A stretch of DNA of 64,000 bases. Origin: JAYPWI01 sp964629575 (GTDB lineage: Bacteria; Actinomycetota; Acidimicrobiia; Acidimicrobiales; Poriferisodalaceae). The notes below the pieces were generated by a model. That model ran no database searches. It had not been told where the DNA came from and saw only the letters and a list, made by a program, of their open reading frames with translations. The stretch lies in the NCBI GenBank assembly GCA_964629575.1, contig CAZVUM010000018.1, positions 1 through 64,000 on the forward strand. The letters are read 5' to 3'. Position 1 is the first letter of the stretch. Each line of letters opens with the position of its first letter. A program made the translations under genes and the position numbers. Shown one piece after another: positions 41,818-50,305 of the stretch.

Positions 41818-43590
41818 ATGGCCGAGCAGAAGCAAGAGAAGCCGCAGAACGTCTTCAACTTCAACTACACCCGCGATCGCGAGGACCGGCCACCGCAGGA
41901 GTACTACGACGCGATCAAGGATCGCTACGCCCATGAGCGCGACATCCGTTTGGGCTACCGGCCGCCTGGCTCGGAGATCTACCAGGAGATGTCGGGCGTG
42001 CTCGCCGACTACGAGACGGACCCCTACGCCGAAGAGCGGATCGAGCGCGATCCGATCGTCGATGAGGTCGAGGTGCTGTTCATCGGAGGTGGTTTCTCCG
42101 CACTGTTGACGTCTGCCCGCCTGCGGGAGAAGGGTGTGGAGTCGATTCGGATCGTGGAGCGTGGGTCCGACGTCGGCGGTACCTGGTACTGGAACCGGTA
42201 CCCGGGCGTGGCATGCGACGTCGTCTCCTACGACTACCTCCCGCTGCTCGATGAGACGGGATACGTCCCGAGCCGTCACTACGCCGGCGGTCCCGAGATC
42301 TGGGAGTACTGCCGCTCGATCGCTCAGCGCTACGACCTCTACGACCTCGCCGTCTTCCAGACCACGGTGACCTCGACGGTGTGGAACGAAGAGGAGGAGA
42401 TGTGGCACATCGGTACCGATCGCGGTGACCAGATGAAGGCCCGTTTCGTGATCTGCGCCAACGGGACGCTCGCCAAACCCAAGTTGGCGGTGATCGACGG
42501 CATCGAAGACTTCGAGGGACACAGCTTCCACACGAGCCGATGGGACTACGAGTACACGGGCCAGGACCTCGAGAAGCTCGCGGACAAGCGGGTTGCGATC
42601 ATCGGTACCGGCGCCACGGCTGTTCAGGCGATTCCGGGGTTGGGTGCCAACGCCAAGGAATTGGTCGTGTTCCAGCGGACGCCGTCGTCGATCGATGTTC
42701 GGGACGACTGGGAGACCGACCCCGCGTGGGCTGAGCAGCTGGAGCCGGGCTGGCAGGCCAAGCGGCGCGCCCGCGCGATCGCTGGTCCCCAGCTCACCGA
42801 GGAACAGATGGCCCGTCGAGCGGCGATCCCGCGTGATGAGAAGATTCGCCGTCAGGAGAACGCCAACATCGACGCGATGATGCGGATCCACAAGCGCATC
42901 GAGGAGACGGTGGCGGACTCCGAGACGGCGGAGTCGCTGAAGCCCTGGTACATGCTGATGTGCAAGCGGCCGTGCTTCCACAACGACTATCTGCCGACCT
43001 TCAACCGCCCGAGCGTGCGCCTCGTCGACACGAAGGGCAAGGGCGTCACCGAGATCACGGCGAAAGGGCCTGTGTTCGACGGCGAGCAGTTCGAGGTCGA
43101 CCTGATCATCTACGCAACGGGCTTCGAGGTGCAGAAGACGGGGATCTACAACCAGATCCTCGGCGAGGGCGGTCTGGACCTCAACGACAAGTACTCCGAA
43201 GGGATCCGCACCGTCCTCGGCATCCACACCTCCGGCTACCCCAACTTCTTCATCATGGGCGGCTACCAGGCGTTCTTCGCGTTCAACCTCACCGACGTGC
43301 TGAACAGCCAAGGCGAGCACATCGCGGAGTGCATCGACTACGTCCGTCGCAATGGCGTTCACTCGATGGACCCCACACTCGAGATCGAGGACTGGTGGGT
43401 CGAGAAGGTGATCGAGAACCGCGGCAAGACCACCCGCAACAGGGACTGCACGCCCGGGTATTACAACTTCGAGGGCCAGGAGAACCGCCGCCAGGACGGC
43501 AACTACAACGGCGGCATGCAGGAGTACCTCGACTTCATGTCCGAGGTGCGGGACCGCATGACCGAGAACTTCGTGCTCACCACCCGTTGA
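41818..43590 (+). CDS. Flavin-containing Baeyer-Villiger-type monooxygenase
   Basis: This 590-residue FAD/NADPH enzyme has an N-terminal dinucleotide-binding motif LFIGGGFSALLTSARL (about 87-102) and GGTWYWNRYPGVACD. The class B monooxygenase fingerprint is FEGHSFHTSRWD (232-243), followed by a second nucleotide-binding motif VAIIGTGATAVQ (259-270). This pattern is that of Baeyer-Villiger monooxygenases, which insert oxygen next to a ketone. An N-terminal extension of about 80 residues resembles that of large-substrate (phenylacetone or cyclopentadecanone/steroid type) members. ATG 41818 begins the conserved region. It overlaps the next gene start by TTGA. The ketone substrate is unknown. Confidence 0.9.
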   Translation: MAEQKQEKPQNVFNFNYTRDREDRPPQEYYDAIKDRYAHERDIRLGYRPPGSEIYQEMSGVLADYETDPYAEERIERDPIVDEVEVLFIGGGFSALLTSARLREKGVESIRIVERGSDVGGTWYWNRYPGVACDVVSYDYLPLLDETGYVPSRHYAGGPEIWEYCRSIAQRYDLYDLAVFQTTVTSTVWNEEEEMWHIGTDRGDQMKARFVICANGTLAKPKLAVIDGIEDFEGHSFHTSRWDYEYTGQDLEKLADKRVAIIGTGATAVQAIPGLGANAKELVVFQRTPSSIDVRDDWETDPAWAEQLEPGWQAKRRARAIAGPQLTEEQMARRAAIPRDEKIRRQENANIDAMMRIHKRIEETVADSETAESLKPWYMLMCKRPCFHNDYLPTFNRPSVRLVDTKGKGVTEITAKGPVFDGEQFEVDLIIYATGFEVQKTGIYNQILGEGGLDLNDKYSEGIRTVLGIHTSGYPNFFIMGGYQAFFAFNLTDVLNSQGEHIAECIDYVRRNGVHSMDPTLEIEDWWVEKVIENRGKTTRNRDCTPGYYNFEGQENRRQDGNYNGGMQEYLDFMSEVRDRMTENFVLTTR

Positions 43591-44762
43591 AGTCCCAGAC
43601 GCGCCGAGCAGTCGTCGGCACCGTCGCGGTTGCCGCGCTCGCGGTGTCCTGCGGCTCTCCCGAAACCGTGACGTTGTCCGATGGCGCGGCTCCCGCGTCG
43701 ACGATCGCGCGCGACCTGGGCTCGGACATGCTCAACAGAGATGTGCCGCTCGACCGCGATGGTGACGGTGGTGGTTCGACTTCGACGACGCAGGCGCCCT
43801 CGACATCGGCGGCCGTGGAGCCCCTCGGCCCCGACGGGGCTTTCACCGCCGACGGGAAGCCGGCACGCGTCCTGGTCCGACCCGCTGGGTCCGACGACTG
43901 GTTCTGGATCGATGCCCAGACCGGCGACTACATCGCACCCGGGACCGAACCCGAACAGCGTCCGATCGATCCCGCCAACGAGATCTCGGCGAGGGCCACC
44001 CTTCCGTTCAATTGTGAGGACGAAGGGTCGGGGCTTCATGTGCACGTCGAGCACTCGACCGTCCAGAAGTCCGGCCGTTTCATCGCCGTGGAGTCCGTCT
44101 TCCAGAACACGGACTGTTCCGGGGCACCGTTCGCGGTGAGGGGTGTGGCGATCGATCGCGCGACAGGTGTCCCGGAGGTCCGCTTCAGGCTTGGGAGCGA
44201 CGAGGTGCGCGTTGCCGAACTCGAGTACGACGAGACCGGCACCTGGCTGCTCATCAGTCTCGTCGACGGAACTCTCGAATGGCAGGGCGGCTCGGGGCGA
44301 GTCGTCCTCGAGCCCCGAGATGTCGGTGGCGCTCTGGTGGAAGTTGCCGAGGCGAGCTGGGGTACTGAGCCGGCGACCCGGGAGATCCCGGGAAGAGCCT
44401 TCATCCCGACGGCTTTCACGGTCACGGACCCGGGCGTCCCCTTCCCGGCGGAGCGATTGGATCTCGAACACGGCGGTGAAGCCTGGGCGGTCGTGTTGAT
44501 GGCCGGTCCCGGCGGTTCGGCCGCGGCGTCGACCGCCGTCTCCGCTGCCGAGGCCGCCGGGTACGAGACCGGCTGGACCGATTGCGACCGCGGAGCACAC
44601 GAGGCATTCGGGTGGACCGGCGGGTCGACCGATGGTGCCGTCATCGGTTCGGTGTCGATCTACATGACCGGCGAGCAGGACGCTCGCTTGGCTGCGCAGA
44701 AGTTCGAGTCGATGGGAACGCCGGCGGTCGCCACCATCGTCGAGACCTTCTGCCTCGACTGA
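43587..44762 (+). CDS. Putative lipoprotein of unknown function
   Basis: This 391-residue protein starts at TTG 43587, which overlaps the monooxygenase stop (TTGA). The signal peptide ends in a lipobox (AALAVSC), and a Ser/Thr-rich spacer with STSTTQAPSTSAAV follows. The extracellular part contains paired cysteines (NCEDEG, NTDCSG, WTDCDRG, TFCLD) likely to form disulfides. No family was recognised. The TTG start has no separate ribosome binding site, so expression probably depends on coupling with the upstream gene. A hairpin follows the gene. Confidence 0.65.
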   Translation: MKSQTRRAVVGTVAVAALAVSCGSPETVTLSDGAAPASTIARDLGSDMLNRDVPLDRDGDGGGSTSTTQAPSTSAAVEPLGPDGAFTADGKPARVLVRPAGSDDWFWIDAQTGDYIAPGTEPEQRPIDPANEISARATLPFNCEDEGSGLHVHVEHSTVQKSGRFIAVESVFQNTDCSGAPFAVRGVAIDRATGVPEVRFRLGSDEVRVAELEYDETGTWLLISLVDGTLEWQGGSGRVVLEPRDVGGALVEVAEASWGTEPATREIPGRAFIPTAFTVTDPGVPFPAERLDLEHGGEAWAVVLMAGPGGSAAASTAVSAAEAAGYETGWTDCDRGAHEAFGWTGGSTDGAVIGSVSIYMTGEQDARLAAQKFESMGTPAVATIVETFCLD

Positions 44763-44787
44763 GAACGGCCCACACGTCCCACCCCCC

Positions 44788-44835
44788 TTCTGCCAGCTTG
44801 TGGGGCCAACCTGGTCTCTCTGGAAGCTGGCAGAA
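44788..44835 (+). terminator. Hairpin after the lipoprotein gene
   Basis: Perfect 12-base arms TTCTGCCAGCTT (44788-44799) and AAGCTGGCAGAA (44824-44835) enclose a 24-base loop that itself can pair partly. It lies 26 bases after the stop and just before the assembly gap. No T-tract is visible. Confidence 0.5.
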
Positions 44836-44864
44836 CGGTGTGGGGCCCGGGGTCGTACGATTCC

Positions 44865-44964
44865 NNNNNNNNNNNNNNNNNNNNNNNNNNNNNNNNNNNN
44901 NNNNNNNNNNNNNNNNNNNNNNNNNNNNNNNNNNNNNNNNNNNNNNNNNNNNNNNNNNNNNNNN
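44865..44964. other. Assembly gap (100 N)
   Basis: Exactly 100 unknown bases, the usual scaffold-gap placeholder, so the real distance is unknown. The start of the thiolase gene and perhaps more genes are missing here. The recA...miaB order across the gap agrees with actinobacteria, so the join itself is plausible. Confidence 0.95.
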
Positions 44965-45592
44965 CCAGTACAGGTTCGAGACGAGCGTGGATCAGGTGAT
45001 GGAGGACCGCGAGGTGTCCTTCCCGCTCACCCGCTCCATGTGTGCGCCCACCGGCGATGGCGCCTCGTCGGCGATCGTCGTGAGCGGTGATGTGTTCGCC
45101 GGCCTCCCCGAGGCGGTCCAGGCACGCGCCGTCCGGATCGCCGCCACGTCGTTTGCCGGCGGGAAGTACCGCTCTGTCGACGAACCCGGCCTGTCACGGG
45201 TCGCGGCCGAAAAGGCATACGCGTCCGCAGGAATCTCGGCGGCCGATGTCGATGTGGCCGAGGTGCACGACGCGACGAGCTTCTGCGAGATCTACCAGTC
45301 CGAGATGCTGGGCTTCTGCGCCGAGGGCGAAGGCGGGCCGTTCGTCGAGAGCGGTGCCACCGGTCCCGACGGTCCCGTGCCGATCAACACATCAGGCGGA
45401 CTGGTGTCCAAAGGCCATCCCGTCGGTGCAACGGGGCTGTCGATGATTCACGAACTCGCCGCCCAGCTGCGCGGTGAGGCCGGCGAACGGCAGGTCCACG
45501 ACGCGCGGGTCGCGCTTCAGGAGAACGGCGGCGGCGTCATCGGGCTCGAAGAAGCGGCGTGCTCGGTGATGATCCTCGAGCACGCGGAGTGA
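44965..45592 (+). CDS. Thiolase/SCP-x-like acyltransferase, 3' part
   Basis: About 208 C-terminal residues are visible, because the 5' part is lost in the assembly gap. The first full codon is at 44966. MCAPTGDGASSAIVVSG and INTSGGLVSKGHPVGATGLS are typical of the thiolase-like group linked to sterol carrier protein x. GHP carries the catalytic histidine. The second catalytic cysteine of classical thiolases (CxGGG) is replaced, as ENGGGVIG. Such variants often act in side-chain degradation of steroids or need a DUF35 partner. The nearby Baeyer-Villiger enzyme fits that theme by context only. Confidence 0.8.
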
Positions 45593-45601
45593 ACCAACGG
45601 C

Positions 45602-45715
45602 TCAGCTGACCATCATCACGGTGAAGATGACGATGACGACTGCTGCCACGGCACCGCCGATTCCGAGGAACACGGCGATGGCAGCAGCGACGAGAGCGTT
45701 GTTGTCTTCTTCCAC
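45602..45715 (-). CDS. Small single-helix membrane protein (37 residues)
   Basis: GTG 45715 is preceded by GAGGAG at a good distance. It opens a 37-residue frame: an acidic head EEDNNA, then a continuous hydrophobic helix of about 28 residues (VAAAIAVFLGIGGAVAAVVI and onward). The geometry is that of a small single-pass membrane protein with the N terminus possibly in the cytoplasm. It lies 49 bases after the creatininase gene on the same strand and is convergent with the thiolase gene. No family was recognised. It could be a subunit or regulator of a membrane complex. Confidence 0.55.
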   Translation of the reverse strand: MEEDNNALVAAAIAVFLGIGGAVAAVVIVIFTVMMVS

Positions 45716-45764
45716 GGGGGCTCCTCGAGGGGGAACGGCGGGATCAGAATAGCCGAGCCGCGCG

Positions 45765-46577
45765 TCAGCGACGGAATGGGACTCCGCCGGTGCCCTCACC
45801 GCGCATGTCGGGGGCCGCGGCCCAGGTGATCGGGTTGGTGATGAGGTCGGCGATGGCATCGGACGCAGCGTCGAGGAGCCGCTCGCCCTTCCCCGCGCTC
45901 GCCGAGCTCGGATCGCCCAGCACACCGTTGGGGGTGACGGCTGCGAGGTCCCGCCAGCGGAACGAGCCCTCGCCAGCGGCGAGAAAGCTGAGGTCCGCAT
46001 CGGTCCGATGCGACGCCAGGTCGCTGTCATCGACGAGGTCGGGCGCAAGTGCCAGCATCATCGAGGTCTCCGCCTCCCCGGCGTGCAGAACAGTGGACTG
46101 GTCCTCGAGCAGCGGCTCCAGCCGCGAGGCCGCTTCGAGCCAATAGGTCGCGGCCACGATCGTGTCATCGTCGAATTCGAGCGAGAGGTCCTGCGCGATC
46201 GCCTGGCTCGCCACGATGTTGCCGCCGTGACCATTGAGGATGGGGACGTCACCGAACCCATGACGCCGAACGCTGTCGACGATGCACCGGAAGATCGCGG
46301 TCAGCGCAGCGGTGTCGAGGGTGATCGTGCCGCCGAACGGCATGTGGTGCTCGGACAACCCCGACCACACGACCGGGAGAACGACAGCGGGGCGTGTCGG
46401 GGAGGCCTTTCGGGCCGCACGGTGAGACACCTCTGTCGCCAGGCGGCTGTCCACTTGCACGGGGAGGTGCGGACCGTGCTGTTCGAGGGCCGCGGCCGGC
46501 GCGATCACCACCGCATCATCAGCCGCGAGGGCCCTGAGTTCGTGAGCCTTCAGGTTGGCCCATTCGATCGACGCCAT
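45765..46577 (-). CDS. Creatininase/creatinine amidohydrolase family protein
   Basis: This 270-residue metal-dependent hydrolase has the family metal ligands in ALEQHGPHLPVQVD (E32, H34, H37, D43), the NGHGGN block near 118-123, and HAGEAETS further on. I chose ATG 46577 because the creatininase domain starts there. The family includes creatininase, riboflavin-biosynthesis ArfB, and MftE, which trims the mycofactocin precursor. Neighbouring genes do not contain the mycofactocin set, so the substrate is open. The gene is divergent from a 48-residue ORF at 46856. Confidence 0.87.
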   Translation of the reverse strand: MASIEWANLKAHELRALAADDAVVIAPAAALEQHGPHLPVQVDSRLATEVSHRAARKASPTRPAVVLPVVWSGLSEHHMPFGGTITLDTAALTAIFRCIVDSVRRHGFGDVPILNGHGGNIVASQAIAQDLSLEFDDDTIVAATYWLEAASRLEPLLEDQSTVLHAGEAETSMMLALAPDLVDDSDLASHRTDADLSFLAAGEGSFRWRDLAAVTPNGVLGDPSSASAGKGERLLDAASDAIADLITNPITWAAAPDMRGEGTGGVPFRR

Positions 46578-46855
46578 GGCGGGCAGGCTAACCCCGAGGC
46601 CCTGATCGATGAGGTGCCGTGGGGGCGTGGGTACTACGTTGCCGGCCAGGCGCCCGAGCGGCGCCGTCTCTTGGTAGGGACGCCTTGTTGAATTCGGCCC
46701 GCATCCAGCGGCCCGAGCCAGGCCCGACGCCTCCTCCCCGAAGAAGGCTCGGAATCCTTGTCCCACCTCCATCCCCCTGCTCGGCGTGGCGACTTCGTGG
46801 TGTCGCGCTGCGACGCCGCTCGCTGCCCGGGTGCACCTGTACGAGGAGTACGACG
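46578..46855. other. Divergent intergenic region
   Basis: This 278-base stretch between the creatininase start and the 48-residue ORF shows no convincing ORF or RNA. It should hold two divergent promoters, but no clear boxes were found. Confidence 0.4.
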
Positions 46856-47002
46856 ATGACCGACGATCTGAACCCCGGCGACGAGCCCAAGAAGATGTTC
46901 CCGGGAGGTTGGAAGATCGACCGCAGGCCGACGCTCGAGATGCGGATGCCGCGCAACGGTCCAGAGGATCTTCAAGCGGGGCTGACCGCCGAGCAGGCGT
47001 AG
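46856..47002 (+). CDS. Small protein of unknown function (48 residues)
   Basis: ATG 46856 follows GAGGAG by seven bases and opens a 48-residue charged frame (TDDLNPGDEPKKMFPGGWKI ... RNGPEDLQAGLTAEQA). It has no signal peptide or transmembrane segment. It lies divergently from the creatininase gene and 59 bases upstream of an LLM oxidoreductase, with a small hairpin in between. Good Shine-Dalgarno spacing argues for a real gene. No family was recognised. Confidence 0.5.
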   Translation: MTDDLNPGDEPKKMFPGGWKIDRRPTLEMRMPRNGPEDLQAGLTAEQA

Positions 47003-47033
47003 GCCTCGCTGGCCCCCTGCTGGTCCGTGCGGG

Positions 47034-47050
47034 CCCCGCTCACAGCGGGG
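47034..47050 (+). promoter_or_regulatory. Hairpin covering the LLM ribosome binding site
   Basis: CCCCGCT (47034-47040) pairs perfectly with AGCGGGG (47044-47050) around a CAC loop. The likely Shine-Dalgarno GGGGAGA (47047-47053) lies partly in the right arm, eight bases before ATG 47062. Folding would hide it. It could also be the terminator of the preceding small gene. Confidence 0.4.
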
Positions 47051-47061
47051 AGAATTGAACG

Positions 47062-48000
47062 ATGACCGTGAAGTTCGGATACCTGCTGCCCACGCGCGAA
47101 AAGATCATGCGGGCGAGCCCGTCGGTTCGTCCGATGATCGACGCCGCGAAGCGAGCAGCCGATCTGGGCTTCGACTCGATCTGGGCAGGCGACTCTCTCT
47201 TGGCGCGCCCGCGCCATGATCCGATCACCCTGCTCGCAGGTGTCGCGGGAGCGATTCCAGGGATCGAGGTGGGGACTGCGGTGCTGCTTCCAGCGCTCCG
47301 CAATCCGGTCGTGCTCGCCCAGCAGCTTGCGACCGTCGACCAGATCTCCGAGGGTCGGCTGATCGTCGGAGCGGGCATCGCGCCCGATACTCCTGCAGTC
47401 CGGCACGAGTTCGCCGCAGCCGGGGTTCCCTTCGAGCGTCGGGTGGGGCGCTACATGGAGGGGATCCGGCTGTGTCGCGCCCTGTGGAGTGGCGAACCGG
47501 TGTCGTGGAACGGGCGCTGGTCCGTGGAGGAGAGCGTTCTCGCCCCTGTTCCGCACCGACCCGGTGGTCCGCTCATCTGGAGCGCCGCGACCGTCAGCGC
47601 CGGAATCGAGCGAACAGCCAAGCACCACGACGGCTGGTTCCCGATCGGGCCAGACGCTGCGACCTTCGCGGCGCGGAACGAAGAGTTTCGGGCTGCAGCC
47701 ACTGCGGCAGGCCGCGATCTCGACGACCTCACCACGGCGATCTACCTCACGGTGTCGATCATGGACGACGCGTCTGAGGCCGAAGCGGCGATCGACAGCT
47801 ATCTCGAGGGCTACTACGGCGCTCCCGCGCCGGCGCTCCGCAGCTTTCAGGCATGCAGGGGCGGGACCGCTGACGAAGTGATCGGGTTCGTTCGCTCTTA
47901 TGTGGAAGGCGGCGCGCAACATGTCGTGATCCGCTGCGTCGGGGATCACGATGCGATCCTGCAGGTTCTGGCCCAGCGCCGTGACGAGCTGGTTGGTTGA
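47062..48000 (+). CDS. LLM class (luciferase-like) oxidoreductase
   Basis: This 312-residue F420- or FMN-dependent TIM-barrel enzyme begins KFGYLLPTREKIM. Typical blocks are DLGFDSIWAGDSLLARPRHD, VGTAVLLPALRNPVVLAQQL and EGRLIVGAGIAPDTPAVRHE. RPGGPLIWSAATVSAGIERT and HDGWFPIG follow. It belongs to the same family as the protein at 33761-34663 but is not a close paralogue. miaB starts 25 bases after its stop, so the two may be cotranscribed. The substrate is unknown. Confidence 0.9.
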   Translation: MTVKFGYLLPTREKIMRASPSVRPMIDAAKRAADLGFDSIWAGDSLLARPRHDPITLLAGVAGAIPGIEVGTAVLLPALRNPVVLAQQLATVDQISEGRLIVGAGIAPDTPAVRHEFAAAGVPFERRVGRYMEGIRLCRALWSGEPVSWNGRWSVEESVLAPVPHRPGGPLIWSAATVSAGIERTAKHHDGWFPIGPDAATFAARNEEFRAAATAAGRDLDDLTTAIYLTVSIMDDASEAEAAIDSYLEGYYGAPAPALRSFQACRGGTADEVIGFVRSYVEGGAQHVVIRCVGDHDAILQVLAQRRDELVG

Positions 48001-48025
48001 GTCGCTCGGCCGTACGCTGACCTGC

Positions 48026-49471
48026 ATGGATCGGCGCTATCGGGTCGTTACGCACGGCTGCCAGATGAACGAGCACGACTCGGAGCGCATCGCGGGTCTT
48101 CTCGAGACCGACGGCATGGTCGCGACCGACTCCTTCGACGAAGCGGACGTCATCGTTCTCAACACCTGCTGCATCCGTGAGAACGCCGACAACAAGCTCT
48201 ACGGCCAGCTGGGCAACCTCAAGCGTTTGAAGGCGGAGCGTCCGGACCTGCAGATCGCGGTGGCGGGCTGCCTCGCCCAGAAGGACCGCGACCTGATCCA
48301 GGAGAAGGCGCCGCACGTCGATGTCGTGTTCGGAACCCACAACGTCGGTCGGGCGACAGACCTACTCCGCGATGCCCGAATCAGTGGGCCCGTCACCGAG
48401 ATCCTCGAGGAGTCGGAGGCGTTTCCTTCGGCGCTTCCGGTCAAGCGCGACGCTCACCATGCCGCGTGGGTGACGATCCAGATCGGCTGTGACAACAGCT
48501 GCGCATTCTGCATCGTTCCCTCCGTTCGTGGACGCGAGATCTCACGACCCTTCGGAGAGCTCGTCGACGAGGTGCGCGAGCTCGCGTCCCAGGGAATCAC
48601 CGAGGTGACGCTCCTCGGTCAGAACGTCAACAGCTACGGGCGCGACCTCACGCTCTCCCTGCGTGGCAACCCCGATCACGCCGACGCCAGACAGCAAGCC
48701 GGCGACCGATGGGTCGACGGTCGGCCAACCGCACGCGCCCTCTTCGCCGACTTGCTCCGAGACGTCGGGGCGGTCGAGGGGATTCGCCGAGTGCGGTATA
48801 CGAGCCCACACCCCAAGGACTTCCGCGACGACACGATCGCAGCGATGGCCGAAGTGCCGGCAGTGTGCGAGCACCTCCATCTCCCGTTGCAGTCTGGAAG
48901 CGACGAGATTCTCGCCGCGATGCATCGCGGCTACACGGCGGACCGATTCTTGAACAAGGTGCGCGACGCACGCGAGGCGATCGAAAGCCTGGCGCTCACC
49001 ACCGACATCATCGTCGGGTTCCCCGGCGAGACCGAGGCCGACTTCGTGGCGACTCTCGAAGTGGCAGCGGAGGCGCGCTTCGACAGTGCCTTCACCTTTG
49101 TGTATTCGCCTCGCCCAGGCACCGAAGCGGCCGAGTTGGCGAACCGCTTCGTCGATCCGAAGGTCTCGGCCGAACGGATGGAGCGCCTCCGGACTGTGAT
49201 CGAGCGATCGAGCCTGGCGGGCAACACCAGTCGTATCGGGCGCATCGAAGAGGTCGTGGTCGAAGGCCCGTCCAAGCGCAACGAGGCCATGCTCACCGGT
49301 CGGTCCCGGCACAACCGGCTTGTGCACTTCGCCTCCCCTGATCCGATCCGAAGCGGTTCCTATGCGGAGGTCGTGGTGGTCGATGCCGGCCCATTCAGCA
49401 TGACTGGGGAGTTGCGCGATGTGACGGCTGCGCCCACACATCGCACACGGATCCCCGTCATTGCCGGCTGA
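48026..49471 (+). CDS. miaB: tRNA-2-methylthio-N6-dimethylallyladenosine synthase MiaB
   Basis: This 481-residue radical-SAM methylthiotransferase adds the 2-methylthio group to i6A37 of tRNA. N-terminal cluster cysteines are C12 (HGCQMNEHDSE), C48 (NTCCIRENAD) and C82 (AGCLAQKD). The radical-SAM motif is C155-x3-C159-x2-C162 (CDNSCAFCIVPSVRGRE). A C-terminal TRAM domain is visible near VVEGPSKRNEAMLTGRSRHN. ATG 48026 matches the conserved start. An internal segment near 213-230 (RGNPDHADARQQAGDRWVDG) is a small lineage-specific insertion. It acts after MiaA, which is encoded 0.8 kb downstream. Confidence 0.95.
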   Translation: MDRRYRVVTHGCQMNEHDSERIAGLLETDGMVATDSFDEADVIVLNTCCIRENADNKLYGQLGNLKRLKAERPDLQIAVAGCLAQKDRDLIQEKAPHVDVVFGTHNVGRATDLLRDARISGPVTEILEESEAFPSALPVKRDAHHAAWVTIQIGCDNSCAFCIVPSVRGREISRPFGELVDEVRELASQGITEVTLLGQNVNSYGRDLTLSLRGNPDHADARQQAGDRWVDGRPTARALFADLLRDVGAVEGIRRVRYTSPHPKDFRDDTIAAMAEVPAVCEHLHLPLQSGSDEILAAMHRGYTADRFLNKVRDAREAIESLALTTDIIVGFPGETEADFVATLEVAAEARFDSAFTFVYSPRPGTEAAELANRFVDPKVSAERMERLRTVIERSSLAGNTSRIGRIEEVVVEGPSKRNEAMLTGRSRHNRLVHFASPDPIRSGSYAEVVVVDAGPFSMTGELRDVTAAPTHRTRIPVIAG

Positions 49472-49489
49472 TCTCATGGGCTTCACGAG

Positions 49490-50305
49490 ATGACGGCCGC
49501 GGACGTCGGGTTCGTCGCGGCGGTCGTCGCGATCGCGCTGGTCGGCAGCCGGGTGACCCGGATTGTGCTGCGGGCGCTGATCGGTTTTGTCGCTTCACGT
49601 GCGATCACCGGCGCCAACATGCGCTGGCGAACGCGGATCCCGAGGGTTCTCGCCGAGACCATTCCTGTCGCCGAGCTCCGCAGGAGGCAGCGGATCAATG
49701 CGCTGTCGTTGGTACTCGCCCGAGTCGTTCGGATCGGCCTTCTCGTCGCGGCGGTGCTGCTGATCCTTCAGCGTTTCGAAGCCGACGTGGTCGTGGCGCT
49801 CGGCAGCGTCGGCTTCTTGATCGCTGCGGTCACGGTGGGTGCGCAGGATTCGATTCGCGACTACCTCTCGGGGATTCACGCCCTTCTGGAGGATCGGTAC
49901 GGCGAGGGCGACGAGATTCGAGCGACCCTCGCGAGCGGTTCGCTCATCGAGGGGCGGGTCGAGTCCCTGGGAAGTTTCGCCACCCGCGTTGCGGGCCCTG
50001 CGGGGACCAGCCACGTGCCCAATCGCCTGCTCACCGAGATCACCAACCTGTCGCAGCGTCCGGTGTTGGGCGAGCTCACGTTGCCCGGGGAGGTGTCGTC
50101 GCGTTCCGAGCGAGCGCAGATAGCGTCGGTGATCAGCAGTGCTGTTCGGGCCGTCCTCGACGATCCGAACGCTGGTGTCGTCGTGGACGGAATGGCGTCG
50201 CGCGACGACGTGACGCTGGTGACCGTGCGCTTCGACCGGGAGCTGAGCGACGACGACGTCGCGGCCGTCGAGGCGGCCGCCTCGGCCAGGCTCTCGGGAC
50301 GCTGA
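49490..50305 (+). CDS. MscS-family mechanosensitive channel-like protein
   Basis: This 271-residue membrane protein starts at ATG 49490. Hydrophobic helices lie near 5-20, 30-45 and 80-97. They are followed by the MscS pore-and-beta-domain block, ALGSVGFLIAAVTVGAQDSI and GIHALLEDRYGEGDEIR. A soluble C-terminal part follows with GRVESLGSFATRVAGPAG. The protein would release osmolytes on hypo-osmotic shock. It lies between miaB and miaA, and its stop directly abuts the miaA start. Confidence 0.82.
   Translation: MTAADVGFVAAVVAIALVGSRVTRIVLRALIGFVASRAITGANMRWRTRIPRVLAETIPVAELRRRQRINALSLVLARVVRIGLLVAAVLLILQRFEADVVVALGSVGFLIAAVTVGAQDSIRDYLSGIHALLEDRYGEGDEIRATLASGSLIEGRVESLGSFATRVAGPAGTSHVPNRLLTEITNLSQRPVLGELTLPGEVSSRSERAQIASVISSAVRAVLDDPNAGVVVDGMASRDDVTLVTVRFDRELSDDDVAAVEAAASARLSGR

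Noticed and set aside
42960..43586. Upstream extension of the lipoprotein ORF across the monooxygenase gene
   Set aside because: The extension is an out-of-frame shadow of the Baeyer-Villiger monooxygenase; the signal peptide begins only at TTG 43587.
45765..48000. Mycofactocin cluster
   Set aside because: A creatininase-family gene and oxidoreductases are present, but no MftA-like C terminus, radical-SAM MftC or glycosyltransferase gene was seen.
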